In this document: positions 1 through 6,232 of the stretch, in pieces
How positions within the stretch are numbered: position 1 is the stretch's first letter
Layout: each line of letters starts with the position of its first letter
Source: an uncultured Saprospiraceae bacterium
GTDB taxonomy: Bacteria > Bacteroidota > Bacteroidia > Chitinophagales > Saprospiraceae
NCBI GenBank assembly: GCA_938033975.1
Contig: CALHKJ010000079.1
Span: 1-11,545 of the forward strand
Reading direction: 5' to 3'
Length of the DNA stretch: 11,545 nt
The notes under the pieces: model-generated
Told to the model about the DNA's origin: nothing
What the model saw: only the letters and a program-made list of their open reading frames with translations
The model's database searches: none
Position numbers and translations under genes: made by a program

Positions 1-1
1 A

Positions 2-82
2 AAAATGGAATACAAAAACACCGATACTGTTAAAACAAAAAAGTTTAAATGCATCCAACGCTTACGCAAAATGTATAACTAG
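2..82 (+). CDS. ECF-type RNA polymerase sigma factor, C-terminal end (partial, cut by window start)
   Basis: Reading frame 2 is open from the window edge to a TAG stop and gives 26 residues, including MEYKNTDTVKTKKFKC and then IQRLRKMYN. This matches the end of sigma region 4 in Bacteroidota ECF sigma factors: a short tyrosine-containing turn, an 'N-DTVK-KK' recognition helix that binds the -35 element, and a basic 'RL' tail. The product would direct RNA polymerase to a specific promoter set. Only the last part of the helix-turn-helix is visible, so the sigma class and any regulon are unknown. The TPR membrane protein gene starts 15 bases after the stop on the same strand, so the two are probably co-transcribed. 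A LuxR/SigJ-like helix-turn-helix protein is a less likely alternative. The call rests on motif resemblance over a short segment. Confidence 0.72.
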   Translation, partial: KMEYKNTDTVKTKKFKCIQRLRKMYN

Positions 83-97
83 TATTAAACTTCTAAT

Positions 98-847
98 ATG
101 ACTGAAGATCAAAAATTGGAACAGTACCAAGATATAATCGACAAGCTTCATGAAGGTCTGGAACTGACTGAAATTGAAAACTCTATTGTAAAATCTGATG
201 ATGATTTTAAGAAATATCAAAAAGATCATCTCCAAATAGAACAAGCAATCACGCATAATGCAATGGAAAAGAAACTTTCAGAATTAAACGAGCTGGAGAA
301 AAAATATAAGAGTGAACCGAAAAGAAAAAGAGGCTTAAGTCGACGCTCCTATCTTTTGTTAGCCGCCTCTAGTATCCTGCTTCTATTAGCATACTTTTTT
401 GTAAACAGTGGGGATGATGCTTATGATGGCGATTTTCTAGCACATGAATCTGTTATGGATTTTACAGATCCCGAAACTACACGTAGTAGTAATAATTCTG
501 ACACTAAAAATCCTTATGCACAATACTCAAGTGGTAAATACAGAATGGCAATAAGTACTTATAAAGAACTTATTGCTACTGATGACAATCCTAAACATAA
601 GTTTTTCTATGGTGTTTGTCTTTTGAGAGAAGGCAAGTGGAAAGAAGCTGAAACGGTCTTCGAAAACGAAGAACTTAAAGCTCTTAGAAACTATCCTTTG
701 AACTACAATTTAGCAGTTGCAAAAATAGGTTTAGAAAAAACTGATGAGGCTTTAGACCTATTAAGTAATCCTAGTTCAGGTAACGAATTATTTAATAGAG
801 AAGCCGAGAAATTAAGAAACAAAATACAAGGGAGACTTGATCGATAA
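98..847 (+). CDS. Single-pass membrane protein with C-terminal TPR repeats; possible anti-sigma-like partner
   Basis: The protein has 249 residues in three parts. Residues 1-83 are charged and helical, with a strongly basic end (KRKRGLSRR, 75-83). Residues 84-103 form one hydrophobic transmembrane helix. After an acidic, Ser/Asn-rich linker (104-138), about three TPR-like units follow (about 139-167, 168-198 and 201-228, for example GKWKEAETVFENEE). The positive-inside rule puts the N-terminus in the cytoplasm and the TPRs in the periplasm. The N-terminal part, with its short helices, acidic 'SDDDF' turn and 'KKLSELNELEKKY', recalls the cytoplasmic segment of Bacteroidota membrane proteins encoded after ECF sigma genes. 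It follows such a gene by 15 bases, so a sigma-binding or signal-transducing role is inferred. No zinc-binding anti-sigma motif (HxxxCxxC) is present. A plain TPR scaffold protein is the alternative. The gene is convergent with rpoN, leaving 33 bp between the stops. Confidence 0.85.
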   Translation: MTEDQKLEQYQDIIDKLHEGLELTEIENSIVKSDDDFKKYQKDHLQIEQAITHNAMEKKLSELNELEKKYKSEPKRKRGLSRRSYLLLAASSILLLLAYFFVNSGDDAYDGDFLAHESVMDFTDPETTRSSNNSDTKNPYAQYSSGKYRMAISTYKELIATDDNPKHKFFYGVCLLREGKWKEAETVFENEELKALRNYPLNYNLAVAKIGLEKTDEALDLLSNPSSGNELFNREAEKLRNKIQGRLDR

Positions 848-880
848 TACCCTTCAGTAAACTAGTATAAAGTTATCTCT

Positions 881-2362
881 CTATATTTCTTTTCTAAGTC
901 TAGCTACCGGAATATTCAATTGCTCTCTATATTTAGCAACAGTTCTTCTAGCAATATTATATCCTTTTTCTTGTAAGAAGTCCTTAAGTTTCTCATCCGA
1001 TAGTGGCTTTCTTTTATCTTCTTTTGCGATAATATCAGAAAGTATATTTTTCACCTCTAAGGTAGAAACTTCCTTTCCGTCTTGCGTTTGAAGTGATTCA
1101 GAGAAGAAATCTTTTAGTCTCTTTGTACCAAACTCTGTCTGAACAAACTTACTATTAGCAACCCTTGATACAGTTGATATATCAAGACCTGTTATTTCAG
1201 CAATATCTTTAAGAATCATTGGCTTCAATCTTCTCTCATCTCCAGTAGTAAAGAAATCATACTGAAATTGAAGTATTGAATACATCGTGTTGTACAAGGT
1301 ATCTTGTCTCTGCTTAATCGCATCTATAAACCATTTGGCAGAATCAATCTTTTGCTTAATAAACATGATTGCTTCCTTCTCTTTTGCAGATGCTCTTCTT
1401 CCAGATGTGTTGACCTTAAAGCTTTTCAACATATCAAGATAGTTATCATTGATCATTAGATCAGGAGCGTTCTTACTATTTAGAATTAACTCTATTTCTC
1501 CTTCTCTATTTGTAATGATAAAATCAGGAACGATGTATTGATTTGAATTTGAAATATTCTGAACATGACCACTTGCCGGCTTCGGATTCAGTTTCAAAAT
1601 CTCATTTATTGCATCCTTCAATTCATATTCAGATAAGAATAAATTCTTTTGCAATTTTTTATAATGCTTCTTCGTAAACTCGCTAAAATGATTCATCAAT
1701 ATCTTTAGAGCATTCATTCGTGCTCTCTTGATAATTGGCTCATTGCTATTAGATTCTTTCTGACTTAATTGATTTATAAGACTCTCTTGCAAAGATCTCG
1801 AACAAATTCCTGGAGGATCAAAGGTCTGTACCATTTTGATAGTCTGCTCAATCTCAGTCTCTGTAGCAACTACATTCTGAGAGAACAACAAATCATCTAT
1901 AATTGAAAAAGCATCTCTTCTTAAATAACCATCGGCATCAATACTTCCTATCACTTGTTTTGCAATAATCATTTTTCGATCATCTTCTATTTCTTGCATG
2001 CCCAATTGAGCTTCTAAATACTCATGGAAAGTATCAGATACAGCAATAGGCATCTTTTTGGTTTCTTCTTCGCTAACAAACTTTTCGCCAGTTAGTCTAT
2101 ATAAGGTAGGATCATCTTCTATGTACTCATTCAAATAATCATCCAATTCAAACTCATCATCATCTTCCTTAGATTCATTTTCTAAGTCATAGATTTCTGA
2201 AAGCTCGTTTTCTTCTCCTTCATCCAATGCAGGATTTGCTTCTAATTCCTCCTTTATTCTTTGATCCAATGTTGCTGTTGGTATCTGTAACAACTTCATA
2301 AGTTGAATTTGCTGCGGGGACAGCTTTTGCAACATTTTCTGTGATAATCTCTGCTTTAGCAT
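881..2362 (-). CDS. rpoN: RNA polymerase sigma-54 factor RpoN
   Basis: This is the alternative sigma factor that binds -24/-12 promoters and needs AAA+ enhancer-binding proteins to open them. The 493-residue length is normal. Region I (about 1-50) is Gln/Leu-rich (KLSPQQIQLMKLLQIP), the part that contacts the activator ATPase. Region II (about 50-95) is very acidic. The core-binding domain follows (about 100-330, with FDPPGICSRSLQE). The C-terminal DNA-binding part has a helix-turn-helix (TGLDISTVSRVANSKFV) and the diagnostic RpoN box ARRTVAKYRE at 471-480. All domains are present, so the protein should be functional. The gene is monocistronic as far as the window shows: divergent from the aminopeptidase gene and convergent with the TPR gene. 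No partner such as an enhancer-binding protein, hpf or PTS-Ntr gene is adjacent, unlike the rpoN locus of proteobacteria. Confidence 0.97.
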   Translation of the reverse strand: MLKQRLSQKMLQKLSPQQIQLMKLLQIPTATLDQRIKEELEANPALDEGEENELSEIYDLENESKEDDDEFELDDYLNEYIEDDPTLYRLTGEKFVSEEETKKMPIAVSDTFHEYLEAQLGMQEIEDDRKMIIAKQVIGSIDADGYLRRDAFSIIDDLLFSQNVVATETEIEQTIKMVQTFDPPGICSRSLQESLINQLSQKESNSNEPIIKRARMNALKILMNHFSEFTKKHYKKLQKNLFLSEYELKDAINEILKLNPKPASGHVQNISNSNQYIVPDFIITNREGEIELILNSKNAPDLMINDNYLDMLKSFKVNTSGRRASAKEKEAIMFIKQKIDSAKWFIDAIKQRQDTLYNTMYSILQFQYDFFTTGDERRLKPMILKDIAEITGLDISTVSRVANSKFVQTEFGTKRLKDFFSESLQTQDGKEVSTLEVKNILSDIIAKEDKRKPLSDEKLKDFLQEKGYNIARRTVAKYREQLNIPVARLRKEI

Positions 2363-2391
2363 CTTATGTTATTTACCTGTTATTAAACACT

Positions 2392-2399
2392 ATATTTGA
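2392..2399 (+). promoter_or_regulatory. Possible -7 element of a promoter for the aminopeptidase gene
   Basis: TATATTTG matches the TAnnTTTG -7 element on the plus strand, but no convincing TTTG element lies about 20 bases upstream. If used, it would give a leader of more than 100 bases, and the pepP-like and rpoN transcripts would overlap, because the rpoN start (about 2433) lies downstream of this site. The call is weak. Confidence 0.25.
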
Positions 2400-2439
2400 A
2401 AGGTATGTTCTAATTCTATATAAATTAACAAGAATGGGT

Positions 2440-2472
2440 CAAACATACATTATAAATAACTTTAATGCAAAA
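2440..2472 (-). promoter_or_regulatory. Bacteroidota-type housekeeping promoter for rpoN
   Basis: Read on the minus strand, TTTTG (2472-2468) is followed by a 20-base spacer and TATGTTTG (2447-2440). This fits the Bacteroidota sigma-A consensus TTTG / TAnnTTTG with about 19-21 bases between. Transcription would start near 2433, giving a leader of about 70 bases before the rpoN ATG at 2362. The assignment rests on the motif match and its position. Confidence 0.65.
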
Positions 2473-2515
2473 TCCATTCCAAATTAATTAGTTACACATT
2501 ATAAATATTTATAAT

Positions 2516-4279
2516 ATGTCTACAAATGCCCGTATTTCCTCAATTAGAGAGCATTTAAAAAAACATCATTTAGATGCATTGGTGATACCAAGTAGCGATC
2601 CTCACCAGAGCGAATATATAGCAGATCACTGGAAATCCAGGGAGTGGGTATCTGGTTTCGACGGATCCGCTGGAATAGCAGTTATTACTATGAATCATGC
2701 TGGTCTATGGACAGATTCGAGGTATTTTCTCCAAGCAGAGCAACAATTAGAACTATCTGAGTTTCAATTGCATAAAATTGAAAATAGAGAATCTCCTGGA
2801 TTCAAAGAGTGGCTTTCTGATAATTTAGAGGAGAATGCCACAGTTGCTATTGACGGATGGAGTATATCCAAGAAGCAAGTAAATAGTATACGTCAAAGTC
2901 TAAATAAATCCAATATTCAATTAATTACTCATTTAGATATAATTGCTTCTGTTTGGACCAATAGACCAAGCCTTCCAATTTCAAAAGCATTTTTATTAGA
3001 AGAGGAGTTTTCTGGTCGCAGCGCAAGTGAAAAAATCAAAGTTTTACGTAAGCATATTTTCACAAGTAAAGCCCAGCATTATTTAATTTCTGACTTAGCT
3101 GAAATTGCTTGGATATTGAATATTAGAGGGCAAGATATTGAATGTAATCCTGTAGTCATTGCCTATCTCATAGTAAGTTTAGACTCTATTACTTTATACA
3201 TAAATGAAACCAAGACTCTCGATATCAAAGAATATTTGAATAGTATAAATGTAACTGTTCGTGAGTATGCAACTATAAATAAAGATGTTCAAAAACTAAA
3301 GGGGAAAATTTTAATTGATGATAGTCTGTGCAACGCTGCTCTCTATGATTTAATTGATAGGGAGTCAATTGTAAATATAAGTAGTATCGTATCAACTCAA
3401 AAAACAATTAAAAACAAAGTTGAGTTGGAAAACTTCCGAAAGGCAATGATTAAAGACGGTATAGCTCTGTCCAAAGCATACTACTGGTTGGATAAAAACA
3501 TAGATAATGGAGTAAGCGAATTTGAGTTTGGAGAAAAGCTTGCTGAGTTTAGAGGAGAGCAGGAAAACTATTTTGGAGAAAGTTTTTCACCAATTGTGGG
3601 ATATAATGGTAATGGTGCAATCATCCATTATCGAGCTGTAAAAGAGACTAGCTCGATAATAAATAGAAACGGTATGCTTCTATGTGACTCGGGTGCTCAG
3701 TTTAAAGAAGGTACCACAGATATTACTCGAACATTTTGTTTTGATACCCCAACGGCAGCACAAAAAAAAGCATACACTTTGGTTCTAAAGGGACATATTG
3801 GTCTTGCTTCTGCCAAATTTCCAAAAGGTACAAAAGGTGTACAATTAGATATTTTAGCACGAATGCCATTATGGAAAGAGAATATGAACTATGGTCATGG
3901 TACGGGGCATGGTGTCGGGCATTTTTTAAATGTTCATGAAGGTCCACAAGGTTTCGATTCTGGTAATTCGTCAAGAGGAAAATATCCTCTAATGGAGGGG
4001 ATGGTGACATCTAATGAACCTGGCTACTATGAAGAAAGCAAATTTGGAATCAGAATTGAAAACCTTATTGTAACAAAACAATCATCAGAAGCAGGATTTC
4101 TAGAGTTTGAAACCATTACTCTCTATCCTATTTACACAAAACTGATCGAATTAGATCTTCTTAAAGAAGAAGAAAAGCAGTGGATAAACGATTATCACGC
4201 ATTGGTTTGGGAAAAATTAAGTCCAATGCTTGACGAAGAAATCAAGAATTGGCTTAAACCTCAATGTTTGCCCATTTAA
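2516..4279 (+). CDS. Xaa-Pro aminopeptidase (aminopeptidase P, M24B), three-domain form
   Basis: The enzyme removes an N-terminal residue that precedes proline, using a two-metal (usually Mn) centre. The 587-residue length fits the long form with two creatinase-type N-terminal domains (about 1-150 and 160-300) and a C-terminal pita-bread catalytic domain (about 310-587), as in eukaryotic cytosolic APP1, rather than the roughly 440-residue E. coli PepP. All five expected metal ligands are visible: D391 and D402 (in DSGAQFKEGTTDITRTF), H465 (in HGTGHGVGHFLNVHEGP), E501 (in NEPGYYE) and E515 (in RIEN). The 11- and 14-residue spacings match the family. There is no signal peptide, so it should be cytoplasmic and act in peptide recycling. 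The start at MSTNARISSIREHLK suits the family N-terminus. A run of eight A at 3762-3769 lies inside the gene, but the frame continues across it. The gene stands alone, divergent from rpoN. Confidence 0.95.
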   Translation: MSTNARISSIREHLKKHHLDALVIPSSDPHQSEYIADHWKSREWVSGFDGSAGIAVITMNHAGLWTDSRYFLQAEQQLELSEFQLHKIENRESPGFKEWLSDNLEENATVAIDGWSISKKQVNSIRQSLNKSNIQLITHLDIIASVWTNRPSLPISKAFLLEEEFSGRSASEKIKVLRKHIFTSKAQHYLISDLAEIAWILNIRGQDIECNPVVIAYLIVSLDSITLYINETKTLDIKEYLNSINVTVREYATINKDVQKLKGKILIDDSLCNAALYDLIDRESIVNISSIVSTQKTIKNKVELENFRKAMIKDGIALSKAYYWLDKNIDNGVSEFEFGEKLAEFRGEQENYFGESFSPIVGYNGNGAIIHYRAVKETSSIINRNGMLLCDSGAQFKEGTTDITRTFCFDTPTAAQKKAYTLVLKGHIGLASAKFPKGTKGVQLDILARMPLWKENMNYGHGTGHGVGHFLNVHEGPQGFDSGNSSRGKYPLMEGMVTSNEPGYYEESKFGIRIENLIVTKQSSEAGFLEFETITLYPIYTKLIELDLLKEEEKQWINDYHALVWEKLSPMLDEEIKNWLKPQCLPI

Positions 4280-4345
4280 TTTCATTTTTTGCTTTAATAA
4301 AAATGATAAATAGTCTTTCTTTGCATAAAATTAAAATACGAGACA

Positions 4346-4474
4346 ATGTCAGGAGGAAATAATATAAAATGGGGAAAGAAGGGAAGTTGCTTAGGCCTAT
4401 TTCTATTCGCCTTGTTTCTCTTCATCGCTTTACTTATAGCGCTCTATAACCACAGCGATGGAACAATTATGTAA
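4346..4474 (+). CDS. Small single-helix membrane protein (42 aa), unknown function
   Basis: An ATG-TAA frame of 42 residues fills the gap between the aminopeptidase and aldehyde dehydrogenase genes. The N-terminus is short, Gly/Asn-rich and basic (MSGGNNIKWGKKGSC). It is followed by one uninterrupted hydrophobic helix (about residues 15-34: Leu, Phe, Ala and Ile with no charge) and a short polar tail (NHSDGTIM). The lysines before the helix predict an N-in, C-out topology. Cys15 directly precedes the hydrophobic stretch, so this is not a lipobox. An intrinsic terminator begins 23 bases after the stop, which supports an expressed unit ending here. No Shine-Dalgarno lies upstream, as is usual in Bacteroidota. 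I do not recognise the family. A chance frame is possible, but its sharp amphipathic layout and the terminator make a real small protein plausible. Confidence 0.5.
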   Translation: MSGGNNIKWGKKGSCLGLFLFALFLFIALLIALYNHSDGTIM

Positions 4475-4497
4475 GATTAATACTTATTCTAATAATT

Positions 4498-4524
4498 AAA
4501 ACCCTTCTTCGCAAGGGTTTTTTT
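4498..4524 (+). terminator. Rho-independent terminator just upstream of the aldehyde dehydrogenase
   Basis: The 9-bp stem AAAACCCTT / AAGGGTTTT has a 6-base loop (CTTCGC), and its 3' arm runs into seven T (4518-4524). The structure is classical. It ends the transcript of the small membrane protein gene, and of the aminopeptidase gene if that reads through. It ends 17 bases before the next ATG. Confidence 0.85.
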
Positions 4525-4541
4525 ATACCTAAAACAATACA

Positions 4542-6071
4542 ATGAATCTAGATTTTTTACAACAACTTGGTCTTGAAGCCAAAAATGATGGGACTTGGAC
4601 AGGTCTTCAATCTCATGCCTCTTCAGAGTACATAAGTTCATATTCCCCAGTTGATGGAAAGCTAATCGGTGAAGTTAGTACAACACAAAAGGATCAATAT
4701 GAAGAAGTAATCTCAAAGGCACAGTCTGCTTTCCAAATATGGAGAAAAATGCCTGCGCCAAAAAGAGGAGAAATTGTACGACAATACGGAGACGCCTTAA
4801 GAAAACATAAAGATGCCCTAGGTCGACTTGTATCATACGAAATGGGTAAAAGCCTACAAGAAGGATGGGGAGAAGTTCAAGAAATGATTGATATATGTGA
4901 TTTTGCAGTCGGTCTTTCCCGTCAACTTTATGGATTAACCATGCACTCTGAACGTCCAGAACACAGAATGTACGAACAATGGCACCCAATTGGAATTGTA
5001 GGTATTATATCTGCTTTTAACTTTCCTGTTGCCGTTTGGGCTTGGAATTCAATGATAGCGCTTGTTTGCGGTGATGTTTGTATTTGGAAAGGAAGTGAAA
5101 AAACTCCTCTTTGTAGCATTGCATGTCAAAAAATACTTTTAGACATCTTAAAGGAAAATAATTTGCCGGAAGGCATATCATCGATAATTACTGGTGATGT
5201 AACGGTTGGCAAATGGATGACAAGTGATAAAAGACTTCCACTTATATCTGCTACAGGAAGTACAAGAATGGGAAGAGCAGTCGGTAAGGATGTAGCTGAA
5301 AGATTAGGACGATCCTTATTAGAACTTGGAGGAAACAATGCTATTATTATTACTCCGTCTGCAGATCTAAAGGTTGTATTGACTGGTGCTGTATTTGGGG
5401 CAGTTGGTACTTGCGGACAAAGGTGTACTTCTACAAGAAGACTTATTATTCACGAAAGCATTTACGATAAGGTAAAAGAAAACTTAGGGGCAGCTTACAC
5501 TCAACTAAGAATTGGAAATCCATTAGATACCAACAATCACATTGGTCCTTTAATTGATAAAGACTCTGTAGATAATTATTTCAAATCAATTGAAGCCGTC
5601 AAAGAACAAGGTGGCAAATTTGTTATTGAAGGAAAAAGCCTAGAGGGAGAAGGATATGAAAGTGGTTGTTATGTGAGTCCGTCTATTGCTGAGGTAAGCA
5701 ATGAACTCGCTATAGTGCAGCACGAAACCTTTGCTCCTTTGCTTTACCTGATAAAATATTCTGGAGATCTATCCAATGCAATTGCTATTCAGAACGATGT
5801 ACCTCAAGGTTTATCTTCAGCTATCATGACAAACAATCTAAAAGATGCTGAAATGTTCTTATCAGCTGCTGGTTCTGATTGTGGAATTGCCAACGTTAAT
5901 ATTGGTACCTCTGGTGCTGAAATCGGTGGTGCCTTTGGAGGAGAAAAAGAAACAGGAGGTGGAAGAGAGTCTGGATCAGATTCTTGGAAAGCCTATATGA
6001 GGAGACAAACCAATACCATAAATTACAGCGATGTTGTACCTTTGGCTCAAGGTATCGAGTTTGATTTTTAA
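4542..6071 (+). CDS. amaB: Antiquitin-type aldehyde dehydrogenase (alpha-aminoadipate semialdehyde dehydrogenase, ALDH7 family)
   Basis: The enzyme oxidises alpha-aminoadipate semialdehyde (in equilibrium with piperideine-6-carboxylate) to alpha-aminoadipate with NAD+, a late step in lysine breakdown. The length (509 residues) and signature segments match ALDH7A1/AmaB: EQWHPIGIVGIISAFNFPVA, WKGSEKTPL, LLELGGNN and, near the end, GAFGGEKETGGGRESGSDSW. Visible functional residues are oxyanion-hole N160, cofactor-binding K183, the Rossmann loop GSTRMG at 239-244, general base E261 and nucleophile C295 (QRCTSTRRL). The N-terminus (LGLEAKNDGTWTG) fits the family, so the start at ATG 4542 is sound even though a terminator lies 17 bases upstream. 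No other lysine-catabolic gene is adjacent. Broad detoxification of lipid or betaine aldehydes is a known side role of the family, so the in vivo substrate is inferred. Confidence 0.92.
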   Translation: MNLDFLQQLGLEAKNDGTWTGLQSHASSEYISSYSPVDGKLIGEVSTTQKDQYEEVISKAQSAFQIWRKMPAPKRGEIVRQYGDALRKHKDALGRLVSYEMGKSLQEGWGEVQEMIDICDFAVGLSRQLYGLTMHSERPEHRMYEQWHPIGIVGIISAFNFPVAVWAWNSMIALVCGDVCIWKGSEKTPLCSIACQKILLDILKENNLPEGISSIITGDVTVGKWMTSDKRLPLISATGSTRMGRAVGKDVAERLGRSLLELGGNNAIIITPSADLKVVLTGAVFGAVGTCGQRCTSTRRLIIHESIYDKVKENLGAAYTQLRIGNPLDTNNHIGPLIDKDSVDNYFKSIEAVKEQGGKFVIEGKSLEGEGYESGCYVSPSIAEVSNELAIVQHETFAPLLYLIKYSGDLSNAIAIQNDVPQGLSSAIMTNNLKDAEMFLSAAGSDCGIANVNIGTSGAEIGGAFGGEKETGGGRESGSDSWKAYMRRQTNTINYSDVVPLAQGIEFDF

Positions 6072-6094
6072 AACTTGATAACAAATGATAAATC

Positions 6095-6126
6095 AAAGGC
6101 TCTTCTTTCACCAAGGAAGAGCCTTT
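6095..6126 (+). terminator. Long hairpin after the aldehyde dehydrogenase gene, probable terminator
   Basis: A 14-bp stem (6095-6108 with 6113-6126, one T-G wobble) closes a CACC tetraloop and starts 23 bases after the ALDH stop. The sequence after the stem (ATTATATAAG) is AT-rich but has no clean T run on the plus strand. The 5' arm is A-rich, so the mirror RNA would end in TTT. It probably ends ALDH transcription and insulates the thr operon, possibly together with RNA processing. Confidence 0.65.
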
Positions 6127-6164
6127 ATTATATAAGACATTGTACATTAAACTAACTGTTATCT

Positions 6165-6218
6165 ATGGCGCGATTTATGTATTATATACCACTAACGCCC
6201 ATCGTAACTAAAGACTAA
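6165..6218 (+). other. Possible short leader ORF before thrA (17 codons), weak
   Basis: Within the 161-bp gap between ALDH and thrA, an ATG opens a 17-codon frame (MARFMYYIPLTPIVTKD, then TAA) that ends 14 bases before the thrA ATG. It holds two Thr and two Ile codons, which is suggestive of but well short of the Thr/Ile runs of enteric thr leaders. GGCG (6167-6170) could pair with CGCC (6195-6198), but no T-tract follows. A chance ORF is as likely. No good TAnnTTTG promoter was seen in this gap. Confidence 0.15.
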
Positions 6219-6232
6219 AATTAGACCAGAGA

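Noticed and set aside
848..880. Shared terminator between the convergent TPR and rpoN genes
   Set aside because: The 33-bp gap shows no convincing stem-loop.
3762..3769. Run of eight A inside the aminopeptidase gene as a possible slippage or frameshift site
   Set aside because: The frame is intact on both sides and all five metal ligands downstream are in frame, and A runs are common in a genome of this GC content.
3723..4010. 95-codon antisense frame within the aminopeptidase gene, and similar long antisense frames in the ALDH, thrA, thrB and thrC genes
   Set aside because: They are shadows of strongly conserved genes on the other strand, with no family resemblance and no start context.
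4282..4306. AT-only style inverted repeat TCATTTTT / AAAAATGA after the aminopeptidase gene
   Set aside because: The stem is nearly all A-T and is not followed by a T run, so it is too weak to call a terminator.
4351..4448. Perfect AGGAGG (4351-4356) followed by an ATG at 4369 in another frame (26 codons)
   Set aside because: The spacing of 12 bases is long, Bacteroidota rarely use Shine-Dalgarno motifs, and the AGGAGG is explained as Gly-Gly codons of the small membrane protein. The alternative product has no recognisable features.
4280..4541. Sigma-54 type -24/-12 promoter (GG-N10-GC) in the intergenic gaps, suggested by the nearby rpoN
   Set aside because: I scanned the gaps at 2363-2515, 4280-4541, 6072-6232 and 10951-11065 by eye and found no GG-N10-GC match with the surrounding consensus.
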